This document shows, piece by piece, positions 38,872 through 47,689 of a stretch of DNA of 64,000 nucleotides. The notes under the pieces are model-generated. The model ran no database searches. It was not told where the DNA came from and saw only the letters and a program-made list of their open reading frames with translations. How positions within the stretch are numbered: position 1 is the stretch's first letter; every line of letters starts with the position of its first letter. This stretch comes from CAWHJN01 sp963829705 (GTDB taxonomy: Bacteria; Bacteroidota; Rhodothermia; Rhodothermales; BA12). Where the stretch lies: positions 1,674,001 through 1,738,000 of the forward strand of contig CAWHJN010000005.1 of assembly GCA_963829705.1 (NCBI GenBank), written 5' to 3'. The position numbers were made by a program, and so were the translations under genes.

Positions 38872-40416
38872 ATGCCAGCGTTCGCGCAGGTGACGAGGAA
38901 TACGCCCACACCCGAATCGTCCGGTGTGGAGCGCCACGAGCGGGCTCGCGCGCACGCAGAGGTGGGCCAGGGGCCTACGGCGGAGGTGTCCGCGCAGCTT
39001 GGTGCACACCGGCCCCACGACTTCAGCCGGATTCCCGTACATGCGTCGGCTTCGCAGGCATCCGAGGTTGCGGAGCTGTCGGCGCGCATCGTGGCGTCCG
39101 CTGGAAATCGCATGGTGCGCCTGCCGTTGCGCGGAATGGCGCACCCCGGAGCCGTCGAGATGTCTCGGCCCGGCGTTCGGTTTCGGTTGCCCGAGTTCAA
39201 TCGCGTCAAGGCGGCGATGACCGACAAGGATCTGAAGATTCCGGAGTCGGTCATCAAGGAGCGCGTGGCCCAACTGCTGGGGCGCATGAAGATCGAGAAG
39301 CGCCTCAAGACGAAAGACCCGATCGCCGAGATCATGAAGCGGATCTTCCCGGCACCGGGCAAGATCGACGAAGCGGAGTTCAACAAAGTCATTGATCCGA
39401 AAGACCGGACGATGATCTACAAATCCGTCACCGATGCCGACCGTACGGTCAAGAAAGCCGACAAGGCCGGGCTGAAAACGGCGATGGCAGACGCGGCGAA
39501 GCTCATCAGGAAAGTGGAAAGCGATGCCGCCGGGCTCAAGGCGGTCTTCGGTACCGAGGATGCCCGCGCCAAGGCGAACTACGTCAAAGCACGCACGGCG
39601 CTTGGCACGGTGTCGAAGCACATGGATGCGAGCGTCTCGACCGATTACAACCTCGACGACCCCGAAGTGGGACTCGGGGGCTGGGCCGATTTTGGCGCGC
39701 AGCACATGCACCTGCTGGTCGAGGTCGTCAAGGTCGCCGACCCCAACGAGACGATCGTGACGCTCATCCATGAAGCGAGCCATCTGGCCGATCCTGCCGT
39801 GGATGACCATGGCTACTACGCCACGCCGGGCTTCGAGGCGATGACCGATGTGCAGAAGGCCGAGAATGCGGCGCACTACGAAGAACTGCCACGCCGGGAG
39901 CTGGGCACGACCTCGTTCCCCGGTGCCACGTTCAAGCCGGGTGTGAAGAAAGGCGGCAAGAAGATGACGCGCGAAGACGACGTCCGGCGGGAAGCCAGCG
40001 AATACCTGCGCAAGGCGTGGGACGCCGCCGTGGACACGCACACGTTCATCCGCGACGTGCGCAAGCAGTACGAGGCGGGCAGCAAGAAGCGCTTCAAGGA
40101 CAACGAGGCGCTCATCATGGAGATTTCCAGGCTCATGGACCTGACGATCCACGAGCAGGCGGCGGGCGAGGAGATCGTCACCACGCTCGACGTCACGATC
40201 ACCGAGAGCATCGCCCGCGGAACCAGCATTGTAAAGGGCCAGCTTTCGAAGGTGCCGTTCCCCTCGAAGAAGAAAGCGGCGAAGATGAAGGACGACGAAA
40301 TCCGCGACGAACTCGTGGCGGCGGCGGTGGCGCGCTACGGGCACCTGCTGAAAGACGCAAAGCGAGACAAGAAGCTGCTCGACTGGTTCGTCGCCCATTA
40401 CCGCAGCCTGCCGTAA
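38872..40416 (+). CDS. Aspzincin-like metallopeptidase with injection-system-type N-terminus
   Basis: The 514-residue protein has no signal peptide. Its N-terminal 60 residues end in HRPHDFSRIPVHAS, a motif I associate with DUF4157-type proteins linked to extracellular contractile injection systems. At residue 300 it has HEASH, followed by an Asp-rich VDDHGYY and then NAAHYEEL. This arrangement (HExxH, Asp third ligand, downstream Tyr/Asn-Ala) resembles M35 aspzincins. The middle is Lys-rich and helical, unlike neighbouring genes. A strong ribosome site GAGGAAGG precedes the ATG, unusual here. The LRR gene follows by 12 bp. Likely an effector or toxin-like protease; no injection-system structural genes are in the window. 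Confidence 0.7.
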   Translation: MPAFAQVTRNTPTPESSGVERHERARAHAEVGQGPTAEVSAQLGAHRPHDFSRIPVHASASQASEVAELSARIVASAGNRMVRLPLRGMAHPGAVEMSRPGVRFRLPEFNRVKAAMTDKDLKIPESVIKERVAQLLGRMKIEKRLKTKDPIAEIMKRIFPAPGKIDEAEFNKVIDPKDRTMIYKSVTDADRTVKKADKAGLKTAMADAAKLIRKVESDAAGLKAVFGTEDARAKANYVKARTALGTVSKHMDASVSTDYNLDDPEVGLGGWADFGAQHMHLLVEVVKVADPNETIVTLIHEASHLADPAVDDHGYYATPGFEAMTDVQKAENAAHYEELPRRELGTTSFPGATFKPGVKKGGKKMTREDDVRREASEYLRKAWDAAVDTHTFIRDVRKQYEAGSKKRFKDNEALIMEISRLMDLTIHEQAAGEEIVTTLDVTITESIARGTSIVKGQLSKVPFPSKKKAAKMKDDEIRDELVAAAVARYGHLLKDAKRDKKLLDWFVAHYRSLP

Positions 40417-40428
40417 CGAGGAGGGTCT

Positions 40429-41417
40429 ATGGCACGGGGATCCGACGAAGCGGTTCTGGTCGGCGGGCAACGCTTTCCGCTCGACACCGAGGTGGTGGAG
40501 CTGGTAAATGCGATGCTCCCGATCTGGATCCGCTCGCCCGCCTGGCGCGCCTGCGCGTGCTGCGGCTGACGTGGACGAATCCGCACCGCCGGCCTGCGCG
40601 CCTCCCGGTAGACCTGGACCCCCTCGCCGAGCTCGAACACCTCGAAGTGGTGGTGCTTCCGGGCCTGAACGTCCACGACCTGACGCCGCTGGGTGGACTG
40701 CACGCACTGCGCGAGGTGGACCTCAGCCGCACACAGATCGACGACCTCGCGCCGTTGCGTGGACTCGAGCATGTGCGAACGCTACGCCTGCGCTCCACCC
40801 CGGTGGCGAGCCTCGAACCGCTGCGCGGCCTGTCGTCGCTGAACCTCCTCGACGTGGCGCATACACAGGTGCGCGATCTGGCTCCGCTGGAAGGGCTCAC
40901 GACGCTGACCGAACTCTACCTCGCGGGCCTACCCGTCGCGGATTTCGCTCCGCTTCGTCACCTGAAGCAGCTCGAAACCCTGACCTGCGACCGCACGCAC
41001 CTCGCGTCCCTGCACGTGCTGGCGGGGCTCGACTGGTTTCGCACCGCCACGCGCCTCGACTTCAACGGCACACGGCTCGCGGATCTGGGCGGAATCGACG
41101 CCGCAGCGGCGGCCGAAGAACTGTTCCTGTTCAACACGCCCGTCACCGATCTGACCCCGCTCGCCGCGCTCCCGGCGCTACGCGAACTCCGGCTCGACAA
41201 CACGCCGATCACCGAACTCGGGCCGCTGGCACGCCTGCCCCGGTTGGAGACGTTGAGCCTCGCCGGCACCTCCGTACGCGACCTCCACGCGCTCCACGGG
41301 CTCACGAGCCTGCACTACCTCGACCTCGAAGACACCCGGGTAGATCCAGAGCAGGTGGCATCCTTGCGGTCGGCACTCCCGAATGTCGAGGTGGTGGGCG
41401 CCGAGGACGAGTCGTAG
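40429..41417 (+). CDS. Leucine-rich-repeat protein, one frameshift near the start
   Basis: The ATG at 40429 has a perfect AGGAGGG ribosome site (40419-40425). The first 28 residues (MARGSDEAVLVGG...) run in one frame. From 40513 the protein continues in the next frame as APDLDPLARLARL. One G missing at about 40512 (GCGGAT read as GCGAT) restores VELVNADAPDLDPL. About ten 22-residue leucine-rich repeats of the type LxxLxxLxLxxTxVxDLxPL follow, total near 329 residues. No signal peptide is seen. It is coupled to the metallopeptidase gene just upstream, so it may be its partner, target-recognition protein or immunity factor. Confidence 0.75.
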
Positions 41418-41466
41418 CGCACTGCGCCGGTCTGCAACACCGGGTGCATTTTCCGGTACCGGCAGC

Positions 41467-41868
41467 ATGAACACGCGCGTTTTCACTCTCTTTCGCTATG
41501 CGTGGGCCGCCCCCAACACGTTCGTAGGGCTGGCGCTCGCCGCGTACACGCGCCTGTCCGGCGGTGACGTGCAGGTGGTGGATGGGGTGGTGGAGGCGTG
41601 CGGAGGCGGTGGGGCGCGGCTGCTCGAAAAAGCTGTGCCGTTGCCCGGTGGGGCCGAGGCGATGACCATCGGCCACGTGGTGCTGGCGCGGAGCCGACAC
41701 GCGGCCACGCGCACCCGGCGGCACGAGCGCGTCCACGTGCGGCAGTACGAGACGTGGGGGCCTTTTTTCCTGCCTGCCTACTTCGGCGCGTCGGCGTACC
41801 TGCACCTGCGCGGGCGCGACGCCTACCGCGACAATCCCTTCGAGAAGCAGGCCTATCGCGTGGGATGA
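41467..41868 (+). CDS. Small HExxH-containing membrane-associated protein
   Basis: This 133-residue protein has a hydrophobic N-terminal segment (APNTFVGLALAAY) and a middle hydrophobic stretch. The HExxH motif RHERVHVRQYE is followed by WGPFFLPAYFGASAY and ends with DAYRDNPFEKQAY. This block, with the NPFE ending, recurs in small conserved bacterial proteins I cannot name with certainty. HERVH could bind zinc, but protease activity is unproven. Its stop overlaps the NIF3 start by four bases (41865-41868). Confidence 0.78.
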   Translation: MNTRVFTLFRYAWAAPNTFVGLALAAYTRLSGGDVQVVDGVVEACGGGGARLLEKAVPLPGGAEAMTIGHVVLARSRHAATRTRRHERVHVRQYETWGPFFLPAYFGASAYLHLRGRDAYRDNPFEKQAYRVG

Positions 41869-42575
41869 CGACGGCCGCCGACCTCGCCGACGCGCTCCGC
41901 GAGGCGCTGCGGACAAGCACGTTTCCTGCTGACGACCCCAACGGACTGTGGCGCGGCGACGGCACGCGGGCGGTGCGGAGACTGGGTATGGCGCTCGAAC
42001 CGCCTCCCGACCTCGGCGCGCAGATCCGACACCATAGCCTCGACGCGGTGTGGCTGCATCGCCCGTGGCGCGCGGCAGACGGGCGCGCGGGCGACGTGCC
42101 GATTGTCGCGCACCACCTGAGCTTCGACGAAACGCTGACGCCGGGCTTCAGTCCCGTTATTGCACACACGTTTGGTCTACAAAGCGTCGTGCCCTTCGGG
42201 GAGAAAGAAGGCCGACCGCTGGGCATGATCGGCGACGTGGAAACGCGCCCGCTCGCCGCGTGGATCGATACCTTGCAGCGGGCTTTCGGCGGCTACGAGA
42301 ACCTCGACGACGATGTTGCCGGCCCGGCCCTCGTGCGCCGCGTCGCGTTCGTGGGGGCGTTCTGGCCCGAACTGGTGCGCGCCGCTGCCGAGCGCGAAGT
42401 CGATCTCTACGTCACCGGGCAACTGCGAGCACCGGGGCGTGAGGCGTTGCGCGGAACGGGCATGACGGCACTCGGGCTGGGGCACGCGCGCTGCGAAACG
42501 TGGGGCATGCAGAAGCTGGCCGAGATCATCCGAGCCACGTATCCCGACGTGGAGATCGTCCTGTTGACGCCGTAG
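41865..42575 (+). CDS. NIF3-like dinuclear metal-centre protein
   Basis: The 236-residue protein matches the NIF3/YbgI family in its C-terminal half, with VTGQLRAPGREALRGTGM and LGHARCETWGMQKLAE, and metal-ligand His in IVAHHLSF. The N-terminal portion is less typical. The family has a two-metal centre and hydrolase activity on nucleotides has been suggested; its role is uncertain. The stop codon TAG at 42573-42575 lies inside the GTAGGG start of a REP-like palindrome. Confidence 0.8.
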   Translation: MTTAADLADALREALRTSTFPADDPNGLWRGDGTRAVRRLGMALEPPPDLGAQIRHHSLDAVWLHRPWRAADGRAGDVPIVAHHLSFDETLTPGFSPVIAHTFGLQSVVPFGEKEGRPLGMIGDVETRPLAAWIDTLQRAFGGYENLDDDVAGPALVRRVAFVGAFWPELVRAAAEREVDLYVTGQLRAPGREALRGTGMTALGLGHARCETWGMQKLAEIIRATYPDVEIVLLTP

Positions 42576-42597
42576 GGGCAGAATCAATTCTGCATCT
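42571..42597. repeat. REP-like palindrome of the GTAGGG type
   Basis: CGTAGGGGCAGAATCAATTC continues to TGCATCTAC. The arms GCAGAAT (42578-42584) and ATTCTGC (42587-42593) are perfect. It lies in the convergent gap after the NIF3 gene and overlaps its stop codon. Confidence 0.7.
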
Positions 42598-42610
42598 ACA
42601 ACCCCAAGCC

Positions 42611-43294
42611 TCAGTCCAGCAGCGCCAGAATCGGAGCGGCATCTTCGAGCGAATCGAGCAGCAGGTCGGGTTCGTGGCAGGCCAGCGCGGCGCGGTCGAA
42701 GTGTCCCGTGCAGACGGCGACGGAGAACGCGCCCACGCCGTGCCCGCAGCGGATGTCGTGCTCGGTGTCGCCGATGATGACGATGTCGTGGCCGACGAAC
42801 GTGTGGCCCGTCTGCTCGCGGGCGCGAGCGGCGGCGATGGCGGGCAAGTCGGGCCGGTGGTGGCTGTCGCTGCCGAAGGCACCGTACGAGAAATGGTGAT
42901 GCACGCCCACCTGTTCGAGTTTGAGGAACGCCAGATCCTCGACGTTGCCGGTGAGCAGGGCAAGGTGCGCGTCGTCGCGCCCGGCCAGCGTGTCGAGCAG
43001 GTCGGCGACGCCGGAGAGCAGCGTCGTTTTGCTCGTCGGCAACGTCTCGCGCATCTTCTCGCGGTAGTGCGCGAGCATCGCATCGGCGAGCGCGTGCGCA
43101 TCGCCGTTGGTGGCGAGGCCGTAGTGGTCGATGAGTTCGAGAAAGATCAGCGGGTCGGTCTTGCCCGAGAACGAGATGGGCTCGGTGCTGAGAGGGCGGC
43201 CCACGACGCGCTCGACGGCATACGCCACGGCGCGGCGGCCCGACCCGTGGGTGTGGAGGATGGTGCCGTCGATGTCGAACAGGAAAAGCTTCAC
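42611..43294 (-). CDS. HAD-superfamily phosphatase
   Basis: Read from GTG 43294, the 227-residue protein begins VKLFLFDIDGTIL, the HAD nucleophile motif with both Asp. LLTGN (motif II Thr), the lysine-containing region and IIGDTEHDI (motif IV acidic pair) follow. The helical cap lies after motif I, as in phosphoglycolate phosphatase-type subfamily IA. The substrate is unknown; phosphoglycolate or a nucleotide is possible. Confidence 0.9.
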   Translation of the reverse strand: MKLFLFDIDGTILHTHGSGRRAVAYAVERVVGRPLSTEPISFSGKTDPLIFLELIDHYGLATNGDAHALADAMLAHYREKMRETLPTSKTTLLSGVADLLDTLAGRDDAHLALLTGNVEDLAFLKLEQVGVHHHFSYGAFGSDSHHRPDLPAIAAARAREQTGHTFVGHDIVIIGDTEHDIRCGHGVGAFSVAVCTGHFDRAALACHEPDLLLDSLEDAAPILALLD

Positions 43295-43487
43295 AGGAAG
43301 GAGTATGGCGGGTGGAGGAGGGAGAGGATAGCGCACCGGAGAACGGAACCAACCGGCGAGCGGGTTTCTTAACGGAGGGCGCATGGGGGCGCGTGCACGG
43401 CATCGTGCAGTGCATCGGGCGGGATGAATTCCGCCTCTACGATCTGGCGCTTCGTATGCCTTTGCAGCACGCCACCCTCTATGTCGT

Positions 43488-43546
43488 GCGCAGCCACGCT
43501 GCGCCCCTACTTCCGCGTTTCCCCTTCCGACTTCCCACTTTCATCC
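43488..43546 (-). repeat. Composite intergenic repeat, inverted orientation
   Basis: On the minus strand a purine-rich leader (GTGGGAAGTCGGAAGGGGA, then AACGCGGAA) leads to GTAGGG and a palindrome with arms GCGCAGC and GCTGCGC (43488-43494, 43498-43504). It fills the region directly in front of polA. Copies in the other orientation occur at 15858, 54421 and 57884. Confidence 0.65.
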
Positions 43547-46312
43547 ATGTCTCGTCGCCTCTACCTGCTCGACGCGATGGCGCTGGCGTACCGGTCGCAC
43601 TTCATCTTCATCTCGCGCCCGCTCGTCAACTCGAAAGGCGAAAACACGTCGGCGGCCTATGGCTTCACGACGGCGCTGCTCAAGCTCATCGAGGACCACG
43701 AGATCAGCCACCTCGCCGTCGTCTTCGACGCGCTCACGGGCGAGCCCACGTACCGCGACACGCTCTACGCCGAGTACAAGGGCAACCGCCCGCCCATGCC
43801 GGACGACCTGAAGCAGAACATCCCGTGGATCAAGCAGATCGTCAAGGCGCTCGACGTGCCCTCGATCACGCAGCCGGGCGTCGAGGCGGACGATGTCATC
43901 GGAGCGCTGGCGAAAAAGGTCGAGGCCGAAGGCGGCGAGGTCGTCATCGTCTCGCCCGACAAAGATTTCCGGCAGCTGCTGAGTCCGAGCGTGTCCATCT
44001 TCCGCCCCGCGCACCGCGGCGAGCAGTTCGACATGATGACCGTCGACTCGTTTCGGGAGCAGTACGGCCTCGAACCCGAGCAATTCATCGACGTGCTGGC
44101 GCTCATGGGCGACGCGTCCGACAACGTGCCGGGCGTGCCGGGCATCGGCGAGAAGACGGCCATCAAGCTGCTCCAGGAGTACGAATCCGTCGAAAACCTC
44201 CTCGAACACGCCGACGACATCAAGGGCAAGAAAGCCCGCGAGGGCTTGCAGAACCACCGCGCCAACGCGCTCATGAGCAAACGCCTCGTCACCATCCAGA
44301 CGGACATCGACGTGGACGTGGACTGGGAGGGCTTCGAGGTAGGCACGCACGACCCGGACGCCGTGCGCGACGTGTTCGAGAGCCTCGAATTCCGCTCGCT
44401 CATCGGCAGGGCGCTGGGGCGGAGCGCGCCGAAATCTGGGGCGGCGGACCTGTTCTCCGTCGAAGACCCGTCGCTGTCATTCGACTTCGGTCCGTACGAG
44501 GAAGTCGTCCAACTCGACGAGGCCGAAACCGACTACCGCATCGTCCGCACGAAAGACGAGCTGCCCGAACTCGCCGAGACGCTGGCGAAGCAGGAGCGCT
44601 TCGCTCTCGACACTGAGACGACCTCCACCGATCCGATGATGGCGTCGCTCGTGGGCATTTCGGTGTCGTGGAAAGACGGGCAGGGCGTCTACGTCCCCAC
44701 GCCGCTGCCCGACGGCACGCAGACCGAAGCGATCCTCGACGCGCTCAAGCCCGCGTTTCTGTCCGACGCGCTCAAAGTGGGGCAGCACCTCAAGTACGAT
44801 CTGCTCGTGCTCGACCGCCACGGCGCGCAGGTGGCCGGGCCGCTGTTCGACACGCTCGTGGCGCACTACCTCATCGCGCCCGAGGAAGAGCACAACCTCG
44901 ACGCCATCGCGCGCAAGTACCTGTCGTACCGCATGGTGCCCATCACCGCGCTCATCGGCACGGGCCGCAACCAGAAGTCGATGCGCGACGTGCCCATCGA
45001 CGACGTGGGGCCGTACGCCTGCGAGGACGCCGACGTGACGCTGCGCCTCTACCCGATCCTGTCCGAGAAGCTGGCCGAGGTGAAGATGACGGAGATCGCC
45101 GAGACGATGGAATTTCCGCTCGTGCGGGTGCTGGAAAAGATGGAGAAGGAGGGCATCCGCGTCGATGCGAAGATGCTCGCCGAGATCAGCCGGACGCTGG
45201 GCGACGATATCAAGAAGCTGGAGACGGCGATCTACGAGGCCGCGGGCGAGAGCTTCAACATCGGCTCGACGGCGCAGTTGGGCACGATCCTGTTCGACAA
45301 GCTGGGCCTGCGCGTCGTCTCGAAAACCTCGACAGGCAAGCCCTCGACGAAAGAAAACGTGCTCTTCGAGCTGTCCACCGAGCATCCGCTGCCGGGCCTC
45401 GTGCTCGACTGGCGCAAGCTCGCCAAGCTCAAAAGCACCTACGTGGACAGCCTCGGCGACTTGCGCCATCCCGAGACGATGCGCATCCACACGAGCTTCA
45501 ACCAGACGATCACGGCCACGGGGCGGCTGTCGTCCTCGAACCCGAACCTGCAAAACATCCCCGTGCGAACCGAGGTCGGGCGCGAAATCCGGCGGGCGTT
45601 CGTGCCGCGCGAGGGCTGCGTGCTGATGGCCGCCGACTACGTGCAGATCGAACTCCGCATCCTGGCGGCGATGAGCGGCGACGCGGCGCTGAAAGAGGCT
45701 TTCCAGAAAGGCCACGACATCCACACCGACGTGGCCGCGCGCGTCTTTGGCGTCGCGCCGGAAAAAGTCACGCGCGACCAGCGGCGCAAGGCGAAGGAAG
45801 TCAACTACGGCATCCCGTACGGCGTGAGCGGCTGGGGGCTGGCGCAGCGGCTGCGCTCGTCCATCAGCGAGGCCCAAGAACTCATCGACACGTACGCGAA
45901 ATCGTACCCCGGCGTGACGCGCTGGCTGGCGCTCGAAGTCGAGAAGGCGCGGGCGATGGGGTACGTCGAGACGCTGCTGGGGCGGCGGCGCTACGTGCCC
46001 GGCATCAACGCCTCCAACCGCAACGAGCGGTCCTTCGCCGAGCGCGTGGCCGTCAACATGCCCATTCAGGGCACGCAAGCCGACATGATCAAGCGCGCCA
46101 TGGTCGCCATCGACACGCGCATCGAGGAGGCGGGTTTGAAAGCCAAAATGCTGCTCCAGGTACACGACGAACTCGTCTTCGACGTGCCGCCGGAGGAGGT
46201 CGAACCCCTCTCCAAAATCGTCCGCGAGGAGATGACGACCGCGCTCCCGCTCGACGGCGTGCCCGTGGAAGTAGACATCAACACCGGCCAGAACTGGCTG
46301 GACGCGCATTGA
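43547..46312 (+). CDS. polA: DNA polymerase I
   Basis: This 921-residue enzyme has three parts. The 5'-3' exonuclease domain (1-290) has VVFDALTGEPTYR, EADDVIG and DASDNVPGVPGIGEKTA. The 3'-5' exonuclease looks active, with DTETT, HLKYD and YACEDADVT. The polymerase has motif A DYVQIELR, O-helix RRKAKEVNYGIPYG and motif C VHDELVFD. The O-helix position that is Phe in E. coli (F762) and Taq (F667) is Tyr here, as in T7 polymerase. The start at 43547 removes a non-homologous leader. It repairs DNA and removes RNA primers. Confidence 0.98.
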   Translation: MSRRLYLLDAMALAYRSHFIFISRPLVNSKGENTSAAYGFTTALLKLIEDHEISHLAVVFDALTGEPTYRDTLYAEYKGNRPPMPDDLKQNIPWIKQIVKALDVPSITQPGVEADDVIGALAKKVEAEGGEVVIVSPDKDFRQLLSPSVSIFRPAHRGEQFDMMTVDSFREQYGLEPEQFIDVLALMGDASDNVPGVPGIGEKTAIKLLQEYESVENLLEHADDIKGKKAREGLQNHRANALMSKRLVTIQTDIDVDVDWEGFEVGTHDPDAVRDVFESLEFRSLIGRALGRSAPKSGAADLFSVEDPSLSFDFGPYEEVVQLDEAETDYRIVRTKDELPELAETLAKQERFALDTETTSTDPMMASLVGISVSWKDGQGVYVPTPLPDGTQTEAILDALKPAFLSDALKVGQHLKYDLLVLDRHGAQVAGPLFDTLVAHYLIAPEEEHNLDAIARKYLSYRMVPITALIGTGRNQKSMRDVPIDDVGPYACEDADVTLRLYPILSEKLAEVKMTEIAETMEFPLVRVLEKMEKEGIRVDAKMLAEISRTLGDDIKKLETAIYEAAGESFNIGSTAQLGTILFDKLGLRVVSKTSTGKPSTKENVLFELSTEHPLPGLVLDWRKLAKLKSTYVDSLGDLRHPETMRIHTSFNQTITATGRLSSSNPNLQNIPVRTEVGREIRRAFVPREGCVLMAADYVQIELRILAAMSGDAALKEAFQKGHDIHTDVAARVFGVAPEKVTRDQRRKAKEVNYGIPYGVSGWGLAQRLRSSISEAQELIDTYAKSYPGVTRWLALEVEKARAMGYVETLLGRRRYVPGINASNRNERSFAERVAVNMPIQGTQADMIKRAMVAIDTRIEEAGLKAKMLLQVHDELVFDVPPEEVEPLSKIVREEMTTALPLDGVPVEVDINTGQNWLDAH

Positions 46313-46397
46313 CGCTGGTTTCGCTCTCTTCGTTCGCTGTTGGTCTGCTGCGGGATAGACTCTGCGCCTGACACCCAAGTAATCAACCCGACCCACT

Positions 46398-47689
46398 TTG
46401 ACCCACCCCCACTTCATCCCCGAAGACACCGTCAACGGCATCACCGCGTACCGACACCGGGAGAACGGCTTCAGGTGCTGCTGTATCCGCTGCGCGCCGC
46501 GCCCGTGGCGACGTTCATGGTGACGTACCGCGTGGGCAGCCGCGACGAAGTCACCGGGCTGACCGGAGCGACGCACTTTCTCGAACACCTCATGTTCAAA
46601 GGCTCGGCGCGCTACCAGCCTGCCAGTGGCACGTCGGTGTTTCAGGTGCTCCAGAAACTCGGCGCGCGCGTCAACGCCACCACGTGGCTCGACCGCACCA
46701 ACTACTACGCGATGCTGCCCGGCGCGCACCTCGATAAAGCCATCGACATCGAGGCCGACCGGATGCGCGGCGCGCTGATTGCGCCCGAGGCCGTGGCGAG
46801 CGAGAAAACCGTCATCCTCAACGAACTCGACCGGGGCCAGAACGAGCCGCTCCGCAACCTCTTCCACCAGGTCTGGTCGGCAGCGTTCAGCGCCCATCCG
46901 TACGGGCACCCGACCATCGGGTGGCGCTCGGACGTGGAGGCCGTCACGGCGGAAAAGCTGCGCGGCTTCTACGACACGTTCTACTGGCCCGACAACGCCA
47001 CGGCCTCGGTCATCGGCGCGTTCGACGAGCGCGAGGCGTTGGACGAGATCCACCGGGCCTTTGGCGAGATCGGACGCGCGCCGCAGCCGCTGCCCAGCGT
47101 CGAGACGCGCGAGCCGGTGCAGCGCGGTGAGCGCCGGATCGTGCTCCGGCAGCAGGGCGAGATCGGCCACCTCATCGCCGCCTGGAAAATCCCCGACGGC
47201 CTCCATCCCGACGCCGACGCCCTCGCCGTGCTGGGCCTGCTGCTCACCACGGGCAAATCCAGCCGCCTCCACCGCGCGCTGACGGACAAGAGCCTGACGA
47301 CGTTCGTGAGCGGCATGACGAGCCGGCTGCGCGATCCCGGATTGTTCGCCCTCATCGCGCAGATCGCCCCCAGCGCGACGCACGCCGAGGTGGAAAGGGT
47401 GCTGTACGAGGAGATCGAAAAGCTGCAACACGACGGTGTCGCGCCGGGCGAGCTGGAGCGGGCGCTGGGTCAGATGAAGGCGCAGGAAGCCTTCGCCCGC
47501 GACGGCGCGTTCGCCGCCGCCGGAGGGCTCAACGAGGCCATCGCCGTGGGCGATTGGCGGCTTTTCGCCACCGCCCTCGAACGGGTTTCAAAAGTCACCG
47601 CCGCCGACGTGCAGCGCGTCGCCCAGGCGTACCTCACCGCCGACACGCGCACCGTGGGGCAGCACATCGTGGAGGGTGCCCATGTCTGA
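46398..47689 (+). CDS. M16 zinc peptidase, catalytic partner, one frameshift near the start
   Basis: A TTG at 46398 begins MTHPHFIPEDTVNGITAY, and the frame shifts after HRENG. Adding one G to the GG at 46467-46468 joins it to LQVLLYPLRAAPVATF, giving about 430 residues. The inverted zinc site HFLEH and the downstream Glu in ILNELDR are intact, so this subunit should be catalytic. It has no signal peptide, and M16 pairs of this type may act in the cytoplasm or periplasm. The next gene starts inside its last codons, and the products probably form a heterodimer that degrades peptides. Confidence 0.88.

Noticed and set aside
44477..47431. 984-codon minus-strand frame opposite polA and the M16 gene
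   Set aside because: Spans two unrelated genes and has no domain of its own.
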